Shown piece by piece: positions 44,320 through 57,300 of a stretch of DNA of 64,000 nt (positions within the stretch are counted from its first letter, which is position 1; each line of letters starts with the position of its first letter). The notes beneath the pieces are model-generated. The model worked only from the letters and a program-made list of their open reading frames with translations, was not told where the DNA came from and did no database searches. Source of the stretch: Diadema setosum (lineage: Eukaryota > Echinodermata > Echinoidea > Diadematoida > Diadematidae); assembly GCF_964275005.1 (NCBI RefSeq), contig NC_092702.1, forward strand, positions 32,092,726-32,156,725, read 5' to 3'. The position numbers and the translations under genes are program-made.

Positions 44320-45050
44320 GAGAAAGAAAAATGTATATATATCTATATATATACATTTTTTTCCTTCTTTTCTCCTGTATATTAAGGAAGTTTGATTTTG
44401 TAACTACATTGTAAGGGATCCTTCTGTTCATCAGCCTAAGGGTGATTAAAGGAAATGTGCTACCAAAGCAAGCAGCTGAAGTACAAATGTGTGCAGCCGG
44501 TATTGGTAACTTGCAAATGAGTTTGTGAGGCACAACTGTGCTAGCACTCCAAATCATATCTGTTTCTTCTTGTATATGATAGAAGACAAAAAAACAAAAA
44601 AATAAAAAAATAAATAACAATAAAACAATTAATATTCAGGACTCTTTCTAGCCATTAATACTCCATGTCCTGGTTTGCATTGCGTTCAATGTACATGATG
44701 GAAGGTTCACATGAGAACCATTTCATCAGCACATGTGAAACATGATTGGAAACAAAAGTATAATGGACTTCGTGGATCCAACAAAATATTCTAACAGATT
44801 TTTGAGTAAAAACTGTATCGATAAAGTGATATCCTTGCAACATCCACACACTCGACATCCCAACGAAATGGTAGCCAATTTTCAGTCTGTAATCTTTCCT
44901 GATTTCTGATGGTTGCTTTATTATTATTATTATTATTATTATTATCATTATTATTATCATCATCATCATCATCATCATTAGAGCTATTGATAAGGCAATT
45001 TCACATTTTTCTTGTTTCTGCCAATCTAGTTTTCATATGTAAAAATTTGG
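44320..45050. other. Intergenic, with (ATT)n/(ATC)n microsatellite
   Basis: An (ATT)n to (ATC)n run lies at 44920-44979. No gene signal. Confidence 0.6.
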
Positions 45051-45331
45051 GGTGCTGTTCGTTATTCCGAAGGTTCGCTGTTCCGAAGGTTCGTTATTCC
45101 GAAGGGTCGTTAATCCGAAACACACAAATTCCCTACACCTAGATGTTCGTTAATCCGAAAATGAAAAAGGGTTCGTTAATCCGAACATTTGTGGCATTAT
45201 TCCGAAGGTTCGTTATTCCGAAGATTTGTTAATCTGAAAATGAAATTCGGAACAATGAACCTTCGGAACAACGAATCTTCAGACTAAAGAGCCTTCGGAA
45301 TAACGAACCTTCGGAATAACGAGCTGTAACC
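45051..45331. mobile_element. TTATTCCGAAGG inverted-repeat element
   Basis: GTTCGTTATTCCGAAGGTTC at the left and GAACCTTCGGAATAACGAGC at the right are inverted. The interior is almost entirely further copies of TTATTCCGAAGG and TTAATCCGAA in both orientations. Fragments of the family occur at 853, 7129 and about 37560. Confidence 0.85.
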
Positions 45332-47825
45332 AAAATTTGACTATGACCTTTCATCCATGATGGATCTTCAAAGAAAGTAGTAGTAATGGCCTGGTCAGTT
45401 CAGATTGCACAAAGCATCACAAAATATTATCAAAAGTTGTCACTTTTGAGAAATTTGGACGTTAAACGGGTAAGCCAGAATCAGTGGCCCTTCTTCACAA
45501 AAGGCTTGAGGTTCAGCACCAAATTACTTTCACTTTATCAATATCCTTAGAATTTATTTTAGATACTGTTTTTGGTTTGAAGACAAATTGTGTTTGCTTA
45601 ATATGGTCCACTTTGTGAGACAAGTGATCATAGCTTCCATGGAGGCAATATTTCATTTGCATGATTCAAAAAACACTTTTTTAAAGATAACTGATGCACA
45701 ACTTTACAAAGGGTTTTGAGTGCACAATTCAATTGCCTTTCCTTTTACAGTCTCGTAATCAATAGGCATACTAAGAGATGTATCTATTGAACAATCGACT
45801 GTCAAACAACTTGAAACAAAGACGATGTGAAATGCCACACCCCCCCCCCCCCCCCAGCAGAGGCATAGTTTGCGCTATTACTCACATCAAGAACCAAGCA
45901 CGCTGCAACACATCAAGTTTGTGAGCATTAAGCATGGCTAACCTTTGAGCTGCGTAAACAGACTAAATACTGTGTGGCTTTCGGCTGTGTCAACTACTGT
46001 GCGGAGTGAATGAAGTGAAAAGTGGAAGAGATGTTTAACTACGGGTTTAGATCAGTGGAACACCTGCACACACCACTGATATCTATAGGAAATATTTCCA
46101 GTAGAGATCATTGGCACAGACCGAATATCCTGGTGCAATGTATGACTTGCATGGACATTCTACACCGTTGATCTCTACAGCTTTAAGTGGTCATATCACA
46201 ACTCTAATCATAAATCACTTTTGATCACACTATTTACTGCCCTTACACACATTGTTGGCATGATTGGCAAATATGAAGATCAATCAAACAAAAGGCAAGA
46301 GTGAAGCCTTTGGGCGAAGGCAGCCTCAACTGCATCCCATTCTCAGCCAACGAGAGCTCTCAGGGCACGTTGGAGATTAGCATATCAGGAGAACACAGCA
46401 CTTGAGAGATATAACTTGAGAGTAGACTTAGCTTTGATTATTATTTATTTACTTTGGAGTCAATTTTTTGCTTTTGATTTATCTGAGCACGATCACTGAT
46501 TGTCCTGGTTCCAGTCTGTCTGCTGGACTTTGAATCTGAATCTCTGTGCCCTCCTGTGCGCTATGCTCACACTTTTCTGTGCTAGACGTAGGTCAATGTA
46601 ATTTCCACCAAATTATTCTACCATTTACTGCCGTGCAAACATATAATTAGCCATCATAAGCAGATTTCTTCTTCTTCTTCTTTTTTTCGACAGCAGGAAG
46701 CAATGAAGGCTGTAGGTAATCAAGTTGTGTAAGGGATGTGTGGATAGAAGAAATTATACACTGTACATGTTTTATCTGGTCTAATCAACAGTTCTTATGT
46801 CACCATGCCCTAAGAATACCACTATTGAATGTGAATTGTGTCATTCACCCCTGCAGCGTCACACTTTGATATCTCTGATCATCAGTCCAGCACATGCAGC
46901 TTAAGACTGGTATCATAAACATCATAGATGACTGGTAAATTTTATGACCATACCTTACCCTCTTTTAAAAAAAAAACCAAGGGATTTTTTGCATGATTCT
47001 TTTAACTCTTCGTAACAAGAGTGATTTGTCGTTGCTCAGTGGTACAAGAATCACAGAACTCTTTTGAACAGGACTTTCATATTGACAGTAGCCATCACAG
47101 GTCAGAAGCTGTCCTAGCCTGAGATGATGACATGTGTCTTATACTACACAGAGCACACAAATATGGATTGGAAGATATCAATCATTCATATCAATTGTCC
47201 TGTGACTGTTCGTGAAATTAAAATCGTGAGAAATTCATCTGACGTGGTCGACACAAAAATATTACTCATGCAAAAAATTTCTGCTTTTACAGTATATTCA
47301 CTGTATTAAACATGACATAATATTGTATTAAAAGAGATGATTCAGTATGTCATTCATTTTGGGAAGAAAGATTCAACTTGGGACACTCAACTTGCAACAT
47401 AGTCCACTAGTAATATAGGATACACACAGTACATTGACATCACAAAATTTACAGAAAATGATGAATCACGATATTAATTAATCACCTAAGTACATCCAAG
47501 TACCACTCTTGAAGATAGTCACTAGTCCTCTCAGTCATTTGAAATGGGAAAAAAAATCCTTGCAAAAAATATGCAAGTAATTGGAATTTATGCACAATAC
47601 AAGTAGTAGCAAAATTTTGAAAATGGACCCCTTTGGCACATAAAATGATAATACTGTGATCTTTCCTTATCAAAAATAAACAAAAAACAACAACAACAAA
47701 ACAAGAAGTAAAAAAAACTACAGAAAACCTCACAAGCAGATTAGTTTAGGACCTTTTCAACAAGCTTGGCAAGTTTCTTATTATTCTTTCTGGTGCCCCA
47801 ACCATCAAGGATCAAGAAATCATAT
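45332..47825. other. Intergenic sequence, little recognised
   Basis: 2.5 kb, AT-rich. A C-run is at 45839-45855. At 47190-47310 there is a faint TCGTGAAATTAAAA/TTTTACAGTATA resemblance to the TCGCGAA MITEs. No gene. Confidence 0.5.
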
Positions 47826-48473
47826 GTGACCTGCCACAACAAAAGGATCTGAAAATCGGGGGAGGATGATTTTCTGAAAATGACATGACATTATTCCTTT
47901 ACTCTTCTTCTTTAATTACATATATAACACAACTCATAAAAGTACTCGACTGTGGAGATATAAATGATTTTATTAGCACATGTCGAATGGTTTAGCCTTT
48001 AGGAAATCAGAGTTTCAAGAAAAACACCTTCAAAGTTTTCCTTCCAACGCTTTCATGATCAAGGGGAGGCAAGACAGTTTTCACCTCTTGACAATAAAAG
48101 GTATGCTCCTAGCAACCTCCGCGATGTTCATTCAAGCTTAGCGATAGCGGTCTACGCCCGAGCAATCAGTAACCAGGATGCCACGCACTGACCAATATGA
48201 TCACTCCCTCGTTGCTAGGGGCAGAGTCTATCTGCGGCGCTAAATCCAAATCCTCGGACACATTTCTGTTCCATTGAAAGTCGGAGAAGACGTTAATTTC
48301 TTACCTTTTCTTTGATCATTTAGCTTCGAAATTTCGGCAGATGATAGACAATACATTAGACTACAAAATTATGCCAAAAACAGAAATCTGATTGTTTGAT
48401 GATCCGACTTCAAACTCAATTTTCTCGGCTCAGCCGTCAGAAACTTTAGGATCCTTTTGTTGTGGCGGGTCAC
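47826..48473. mobile_element. 648-bp MITE with GTGACCYGCCACAACAAAAG ends
   Basis: GTGACCTGCCACAACAAAAG and CTTTTGTTGTGGCGGGTCAC are near-perfect inverted termini. Internal inverted words include CTCCTAGCAACC and CGTTGCTAGGGG. No coding capacity. The superfamily is unknown to me. Confidence 0.85.
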
Positions 48474-50422
48474 ACACACATATATATATAGTAACTAATT
48501 GGAAATAATATGTGTAGCTGGTTTGTTTTGGAATATTTACTCAATTTATCATTTGTGTTTGTATGTGTGTGTGTATGTGTGAAAGTGTAATAGTGTATGT
48601 GAGAACACGAGACTAGTACATACAGTGATATCTCGCCATTTGGTACATGCACACTGTATCTCCCATAATAAGTTTGATAAGAAAATGATGTGACGCAAGA
48701 CAATAAATTACTGCTGAATTTATTGCTGGATAAAGTAAGAACTTTTCTCATGACGAAAAATATAAAAACACAAATCATTCTGTAGTAAATAGCAAACGTG
48801 ATTTGAAAGTAAATTTTGGCAAAAACACATAAAATTACACCAAATATTATCTAGGCAACATAAAAGTACTTTCTTTAGCTATGATACATATATACATAGA
48901 TACTGAAATTAGTATGAACATAAATAAAAACATATGCAGCCTCTACAAAATGTACAAGTTCTCAGAAAATCCGCCAAGACCTCCTGAGTTGTAAAAGCAC
49001 AAAAGAAACAACAACAAAAATGTTTTATCTTGATCTGAGCAAAATAGAGATTTCCTTACTAATAAACTCATACTGGTAAGCCCTTGTCTCACCATCTCAA
49101 TTATCAAATAATTTCCACATCTGTTAATAATATTCCGCCCCTTAACTTAACCTCTTCAGGACTGGGCCAGACCACTCAAACACAGCACAACCCAAAGCAT
49201 TTACAGTGGTGGTGTAGAAAATGAAACAGAAAGCGCTATGGGTTAGCAACATTTTAACCTATATCCATAGTACCATAGTACTGAGTAGTCCAGTGCTGTA
49301 GGAAAGTTGTATGTTACCCCCATCTGACAAATGGCAATGGGCATTTGACTGCTTAATAATCAATGCGACTGGCAGTCAAAACTACACGCTAATCATCACA
49401 TTTTATACATGCACATTCAAAGAAGCACTTAAGACATCAAGTGCCATATGTAGGTCTGCAGCCCCTCCCCCCCCCCCCCCAAAAAAAAAAAAAAAAATAA
49501 TAATAATAATGATAATAACAGAAAGAAAAGATCAGTGACTTCATATCATGTTACAAAATATACAGTAAAAAAAAAATAAGGCAGAGAGTAGATGCAGTGC
49601 ATTGAGGGTGGTATTCTGAAGAAAAATAAACAGGGCTGAAAAACTTTGGAATCTTGGGCCAAAGTTCTCTATTCAAAGTAAGAATACAGACAATGGAAAA
49701 CGAACCTAAGGCTACAAATGGCCTACTTTTTTTTATAAAGTGCACTTTCAAGGCAAATATCTCTATAAATAATTGTTCTAAAAATACTCAACAGCACGTG
49801 TGCAAACCATGATTGTTGTCAAAAATAGGGCTGCTTCACCGATAGTTGACTGAAAAGAAAAAACAAGCCTATGCCTTGTACTAAACTTTTTATGTGCCAC
49901 TGTGTAAACTTCCTGTGTGCCATGTGATTCTGAGACTGCAATGTAGGCATGCTTTGGGAAAAGATTCAATTTTTCATCCCCAGGTTATTTTTTTCTATAT
50001 ATATATATAAATATACATCTGTTTTGCTGGACATGCAATGCAATGTCACTCTGATGTTAATTTTATGACAAATCTATGACTATTTTTCTTTCAAATGACC
50101 AGAAGTTACATTACTGTCCAGGCATGACTTTTACACACAAAACAGTGACAGAAACTTAAATTTACTTGAAAAATTCAACAGGGAATCACAACACAATGCA
50201 AGATATATCTGACAGGAATGGGATCGCAAGTGAACCTTAAACTGTACTGTGGCATTTTGGTGATTTATTTATCTGTTTGGGCGGGTTTGTGCGGTTGAGC
50301 AAAATATGTGAGCCTGGCATGCCGTGGACTGAGTTGGGTGTGCAAACATGGCACATAAAGAGTTAAAGGCCTTTAGATAAAGTGTTTGAGCGTGAGCGTG
50401 AGTGTGTGCATGTGAATGCGAG

Positions 50423-50459
<37 letters not shown>

Positions 50460-51062
50460 TAAAATAATTATAATCTGCCATGAACACACAATAAAAGCAC
50501 ATATGATCAGCGCAGACACAGAGTACAAGATCTCTTGATATGCTTCTCTATAACTCAAAGTGATACTCACTAAACTTTACTGGCTACATGAGTTCAGAAC
50601 AAGAGGCCATATTTTCTTTTGTACAACTGACTGTTGGAAGGCAATTGTGCGGTCATCTTTAGGATTAAAAAATCAACAAAATTTCAAACGGAAGAGGAAG
50701 AACTTGACTCTGGTAAAGGGTGTGTGACAGGCTAGTCCCAGTAGTCTTAGTAGCTGAACAAGACTTGCTTCACAGAAGCAGCATTGCCGGCCAGTGTTGA
50801 CACTTTGTCTGAATAAGAAGGGGAAGATTCGGGAGAGTGTGAATGCAGGGAGTTTCAGAATACCACCCCCTGGCACTGACATAGGGTCTAGACAAAAACA
50901 AGGTTACATTACACAAGAGGTATCAGCCCAGTGGACATCTGTACATCACAGTCCTATGAAGAGTCTAATCCTTTAAAAACACTTCAGCTCCAGAACACAG
51001 GTGTCATGATGACGTTGAGCACCCTTGGACAGAGGGGGCCGCCCCGCCCCCTCACACCCTCT
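48474..51062. other. Region 3' of the nuclear receptor gene
   Basis: Contains the receptor 3'UTR (minus strand) for an unknown length. Minus-strand AATAAA candidates appear as TTTATT near 50264. A (GT)n run is at 50424-50458, and a C/A run is at 49467-49497. No other gene. Confidence 0.5.
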
Positions 51063-51313
51063 TCAGTAGAGTCCAAATATCTCCTTGATAAGGGGAGGAG
51101 GTCCAGAGTAGGAGGGGTCATCCATTAACATGAGCTGCTGGACCTGCTTGATGTGGTCCAGGACCAGCTGCCGTAGGTCCACAAGGAGGGAGAGGAGGCG
51201 GGGAAGCAGGAGGCGGTGGTTGCTATGGTTGGTCCTCAGCTCCATCTGGATCGCCTCCAGGATCTGCTCCTGGAATCTCTCCACCTGGTCCCTTTCAATA
51301 AGCTCGTCTCGGT
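51063..51313 (-). CDS. PPAR-like receptor last exon (helices 10-12, AF-2)
   Basis: Acceptor CTTTCAG|AC, stop at 51065-51063. Encodes VERFQEQILEAIQMELRTNH, LLSLLVDLRQLVLDHIKQVQ, and the terminal AF-2 PPLIKEIFGLY. Confidence 0.93.
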
Positions 51314-54300
51314 CTGAAAGGCAGAAAAAACATTAAGTCACAAGATTAACGAGTGCTACTGATCACTGTCACTTTGTGGGGTCAATGAGTCGTACTCTCG
51401 GTTTAACAAAGAAACAGACAGCACCAATCCTGCTCAGTTAATGCCATTATGACTGAAACAATGCCACTCTCCGAACAAAACATCTAGTTCTTGAAATCCA
51501 CTCTTTCACAGTATAATCACCTTTTAACCAGTTGAGGACAGTTTGATTTTGCTACAACACACATTTCCAATAGATGCTTGCCCAAGTATACTCGGGACTC
51601 GTCCTCAACAGGTTAATACCCACCGTAGAATTTTCCTTTCACAGATAATTAGATTTGTCTTCGGGAAAGCACCAGGTCTGTAACTGGTCTGCCTTAATAA
51701 ATCATTGTCTCCTAGATGACTGCTAATAATCATCTTCAGGTTGAATTCGAATGAATATCCATGTAACAAGCACTCCAATGAAGGCATTCTTCATGAAAGG
51801 GTATGGATGATCTTTAACACTTTTTTCCTGGTGTAATTTAGAATGAAGTGGCAGTAAGTACAGTGTATTTCAAAAACATGGCACTAATCCCCTCCACCTT
51901 ATAGGGCCTTAATATCTGAACCATGGCACAGCCATGTTGTTCAATGAAATGATGTGACTGAAAAAAAAAAAAAACAACTGAAAACTTTTCTGGCATAATC
52001 TAGAATAAAGAGGGGCAAAGTATTTTACATACATGACATCGACCCACTCAATGTAAGGTCCTTCATACCCCAAACATTACTCATCTATGACGTCACTGAC
52101 ATGCCATGGCAATTATCTATATCGACAAAATTTGGAATAGGTTTAGGTATTGCACAAGCATTACCTCATACGGCTTGAATTTGTGCCCTTTGTAACCTGA
52201 ACATCAGCACTAGTTCGTGATGTTAACGAAATGCCACACAGATGGTAACTATTTTCACTGACATAATTTGGGGTGCTAGAAATAGATTTAAGTATTTAAC
52301 AACATGTTTTCAACCTGCTTTACTTAGGATCCTGCATATCTTGGACATTACTCATTCATAGTGTCTATGAAATGCCATGGCAACTAACTACACTGACAAA
52401 AAGATAAGTCTTGGTTATCTCAAAAGCATGAAATATGTGTACATGAAATGCTCTTCATAACATAAACATTATTTGCAACCACGATGTCCATTGAATCAAT
52501 GTCACAGAGAAATTGATTCACCTCTATTCAACCACTGAAAGTTTGCTAAAGGACACTTGTAACTCACTTTTCTCTAAAAACAACAAATAGGTATAATGAT
52601 GAAAAACTTTTAAGATGCCTGAGATTGAGTACCAGAGTGTCTTTTGCATTCCAATTTTATATACTGTAAAACATGATATATTCGCGGCATGAATCTTTTT
52701 TTGAATTGGAGCCGACGGCCTTTTTTGCGGCCTGAAATTTTCGCGAACTTCCACTGGCATTCAATGCATATAGTGTAGACAAGAACTTTCGCGTGCATTT
52801 TAATTTCGCGAATCTTTGCGCTCGCGAAATTCGCGAAATTAAAATGCACGCGAACATTCCTCGTTTTACAGTACCTTTAGTCTGACTCTGCCGATACACA
52901 TGTGTGCGATCATGTACATAGATTGTACATGTACATGCATTTGTAAATGTTATGCAATGTAAATTACTGCTGGAATGAACAAACGATGGATGGATATTAA
53001 ACATATGAACATCTTCAGCTCAGAGAGCCTGGTAAGCATTCAAATGTACACTTGAAATAAGACAACTCTCTCAGACGGGAAGATCAGAGCGGTCATTGGT
53101 ATCTACACTGTATGTCAAAGATATAATGTGGATGCATTATGTGTCCATCGCAGCAAAGTAAAACGAAACAGAATGCAGTGACTACAATAGGTAGCCCCGG
53201 GACTTACCGGGTGATGAGAGGGCTAACACACAGAACAAAGCCAACTCCTTGTCCGTTAGGTTCAGCTTCTTCATCTTCTCAAAGAATTTGAATTTGCCGT
53301 CGAAGAAGGTGATGTCCAGCTGCTCCAGCATCTTTTTGGTGAAGAAGACACCGTCCGTCGGGAACCAGAGCCCGTCGGACGCAAACCGGGACGACGTGGC
53401 TATCATGGCAACCTCGAATGCTGCGTGTTTTAGGAGGCACACCTGGGCAGGGATGAGGAAGAGAAGAAAGTAGAAATAAAATGCTGTGTAGCCACGATAA
53501 TATAATAATATGGTCTTTAATACCACTTAGCAGGACTTGAACTCGGGACCTCTACTTTCAAATCAAGGGTATTGTCCACTTCACCATAGTGCACCATATT
53601 CTGTATTATACAGACATCATGTCGTACAGCAGTACACTTTCATTACTCAAGCTCTTACCCTGTCCCCTCCCCCCACCCCCGAAAAAAAAAAGAGAACAAA
53701 AACAGATGTGAAAATATGCAAAATCTATAAAACATAAAAGAAACATTCTAGAGACAGAAAATTTATCATTCATTGATCAGTGCGTCCTCCAGAGGGTATT
53801 AGGAAGTAATATCTTATCAGATAACATCATAACATCATAAAGATAACATTTGATACTAATAGTACCATCTGGTATGCTGGTTAAAGTCACCCTGCATCTG
53901 ACCTGTCTATTGCAGTTGCATACATATGCCAAAAAGCTGAAAGGTAACTTGCATGTCATCACTGGAATTCCAAAAACTACAAAGTGCATAGGACAAGACA
54001 GAGCTATAAACATATCAAGCATGTACACACCATCATTGTATTTCAAATTAATCCACAGTGCTTTGGCTCAGAAGCTTTTGATATCATATTCTGCTCCCCG
54101 GGGAAAAAAATTGGATCAATTACCGTAAAATAGAATGTGCATCGTCAAGTTTCGATAGAATACAAAACACTACAAGCAGATGTAATTTGGATTCAATTTA
54201 GACAACGTACCTAAGACCCTTGCAAGAAAAAGATTATAAGGAGGCGGACATCCATTTGGAAAGAAGTGAAACCTACTGTAGAAGCACAATGCCTCTAGCA

Positions 54301-57300
54301 GTCTCAATTGGGAGGCACACACAATAGCAAGCATGAGACAATTTAATTGTAAAGAACTTGTACGAACTTGCCCTGCCCAGCAACGATTAACCCATTGAAG
54401 ACTGGTCCAAAGTATACTGTATACGCTATATATTTCGCGAGTATATATTTTCGCAGATCGGGAATTCCTGACGATTGCGATCATGGAGTCCTGTTACTGA
54501 ACGGAGAAGTGTACACGCATGCGTACAATATGTACCTCACATTCACATCGCGATCAGAGTCAATATTTCCGCGTGTCTTTAATTTCGCGAATAGCACCTG
54601 ACTCGCGAAATTCGCGAAATAAAAACCTCGCGAAATATTCGGCATATACAGTACTTGTGCAGTTGTCTACGTGAAATATGTGTTAAAGCAGAATCAGCTC
54701 ATCCTCAAAGGGTTACTTGATCAGACTAGCTTTAATAGGAAGAATCTCTTCTGTAATTGAGAAACTGTGGTGTCATGTGCATGTGCAAAAAAAAAAAAGA
54801 AAGAATGATGTGCATATTAATGAAGTAGAATTGGGAACTGAAACCACCGATCTAAAATGAGTTCCATAAAGGCATTCTGATTTTTAACACGGTCTATATC
54901 AACTGTGATGAATCAAAAGGCTTCTGGCCTACACATACAGTATATTAACATGAACATTAGTCTATTTGGAACACACACGGTACTCCATTGTGAACTTACT
55001 GTGAAATACCAAAAATATATATGGTCAAATATGCCTCAGCAGCCACCTGTCTTTAGCGGCCACCTGCCGTATGTGGCCACTAAAAACAAATCCCCCCCCC
55101 CCCTTCCGAAAAGCAATATTAAAGACCTTGTCTATAGTGGCCACCCACTGTCTCTAACAGCCACATATAGTGTATGTCATCTCCTTTCGGTGGCTGTTAT
55201 AGACAGGTTTGACTGTATACATATTTGTCACACTTCAGCACATTGGCCTAATAAAATCACATAATATGTGATCTCTGATATAATGCATCAGAGGCCCATT
55301 CACCTTTAACTCTAAACACACACTCAATATGCAAATGTCTCTGAATTTTCTTTCTTTTTTCAGTGAAATGAGAAGGAAATGACTGTAAAAAAATTGTCAC
55401 AATCATTACATACATGTATGTTGCAAAAATAATGTTAGTACATATAATTATGTCCAAAGCATCCTGCACACTAAATACCTCAGCTTTTTCTTTACAAGTA
55501 ATGATTTGGTATTTGCATATACAGTATCATTTGAATCTTATGTTTGTACAACATTGGAAAATTCACAAATTATATATCTTCTTCTCTCTCTCCTATCCCC
55601 AGATAGATCTAGAGTAGAGGGGGATGAGAAATAAAGAAACATCTTGCCTCTTTCTTAGAAAAACAGTCAGAGTGTGTAGATATCTGGAAGAATTTCCTGA
55701 AACCAAGATATGTGTATAATATCATGTTTGTTTTCTTAATCCTTTCCAGCGCTTCGCCCAAGCGACAACAGCAGTCGTAAACAGGAAGCAGATCTGGAGC
55801 ACTCATTTCCCTTTTACAAAAGCACATATCATTTCCTGCCGGCAGCCTTTTTACTAGGCATCAATGTGGGAGGGACATAAAGCCCTAGAGTTCTACTGCC
55901 ATGCTGAAGGAAACGGGAAACAGACTGGTAATGAAATCAGTGATGAGAGACCCTGCCCTCCATCACTTATCCATCTTCACTTCTTTCATCTTTCAAATTC
56001 ATGAAATTCTTTTATAAGGATTAGAACCAACACTTGCTGTCGGGTGGAAGCTCTGTGGTCTAGTGGAGATGACGCCCTGTCCGGAGATCAGGGCCCCGTT
56101 TCATAAAACTTGTTATCAGTGACATGTTTTTATAGTTGTGACAAGCTATTGAAATCCTCGCATCTGATTGGCTGAGAGAAAGTTTGTCATACAAATGTGG
56201 CAGTTGTCACTGATAACAAGTTTTATGAAACAGGGCTTGGGAGGTTATAGGTTCGAATCCTGCTCGAGTGTGTACACCCATGATTTCCTTTATAATTATC
56301 ATGGCTACTACTAAAACACTGATCAATTCAGTGCTTATTTCTTTCATCTTGTCGTTACTTTTATATTTGTATGTAAGAAGGAAGACTAGAGAGCTGGTGT
56401 AAAGGATTTCTTGCACATATATAACCCTCTGCATGCTTTGAGTGTCAATTAGCACAGAAAACACCATAGCGTTGTATAGACTGTCCAAAGTCCCTAGCAC
56501 AGAAAGGGTCAAACCACACTCATACTTCACATGGGAGGATGAAAGTATATAGGCAACAGCCAGAAGTCATGGGAGACTGAAATTGTAACTGAAATTGGAG
56601 AAGTCACTTTCCTTTTTAATCCCCAAAACTAATGTTACAAAGATGCGAATATGAATGATTCTTCTCTATTCAAACTGACACTAAATTGCAGCTAGTTTTT
56701 AGTAGAACATTTTATCAGCAAATGTCCAAGCAGTCAATTACTTGCTTGTGTTTCCACATCACTTTTCCTGATATGTAACCAAAAATACGCATACATTACA
56801 TGTGTCATCCACTTTGTTTTAAACACCATAAATCTATGTCAAGAAATATGAAATGTATTTCCTATGACTATTTCATCCTTTCAGGCCCTTTACACTACAC
56901 GTTTGATCATTGATTTCAAAGAATGCTTGAATTTCAGAAATATGAAAAGTCTGATCTGGAGAAAAGACAAGCAAAGCATATAAACCATGTAAATGGGCGG
57001 GGGGGGGGGGGAGGGGAACTGTAAGAGTAGACATCACATAACTATTTTCTGTGTGTATAGTCACAGTAACATTAGAATGAAGTAGTTTGGCCCACAGACC
57101 ACACAGTTTTTCCGTCTCTTAAAGGGGTTGTTTGTTCTCAGCTAATGATTTGTGTTACACCACATTTCACTGTCCTGACATGACAAACAATGCAAGCCAC
57201 TGTTCTTAATCTATGATCTGCCAATGGCACTCCTAACCTCTAAAGGTTTTGGAAATCTTGAACAGATGCCTTCAAAATATTGAAGAGTTTCACCACTAGA

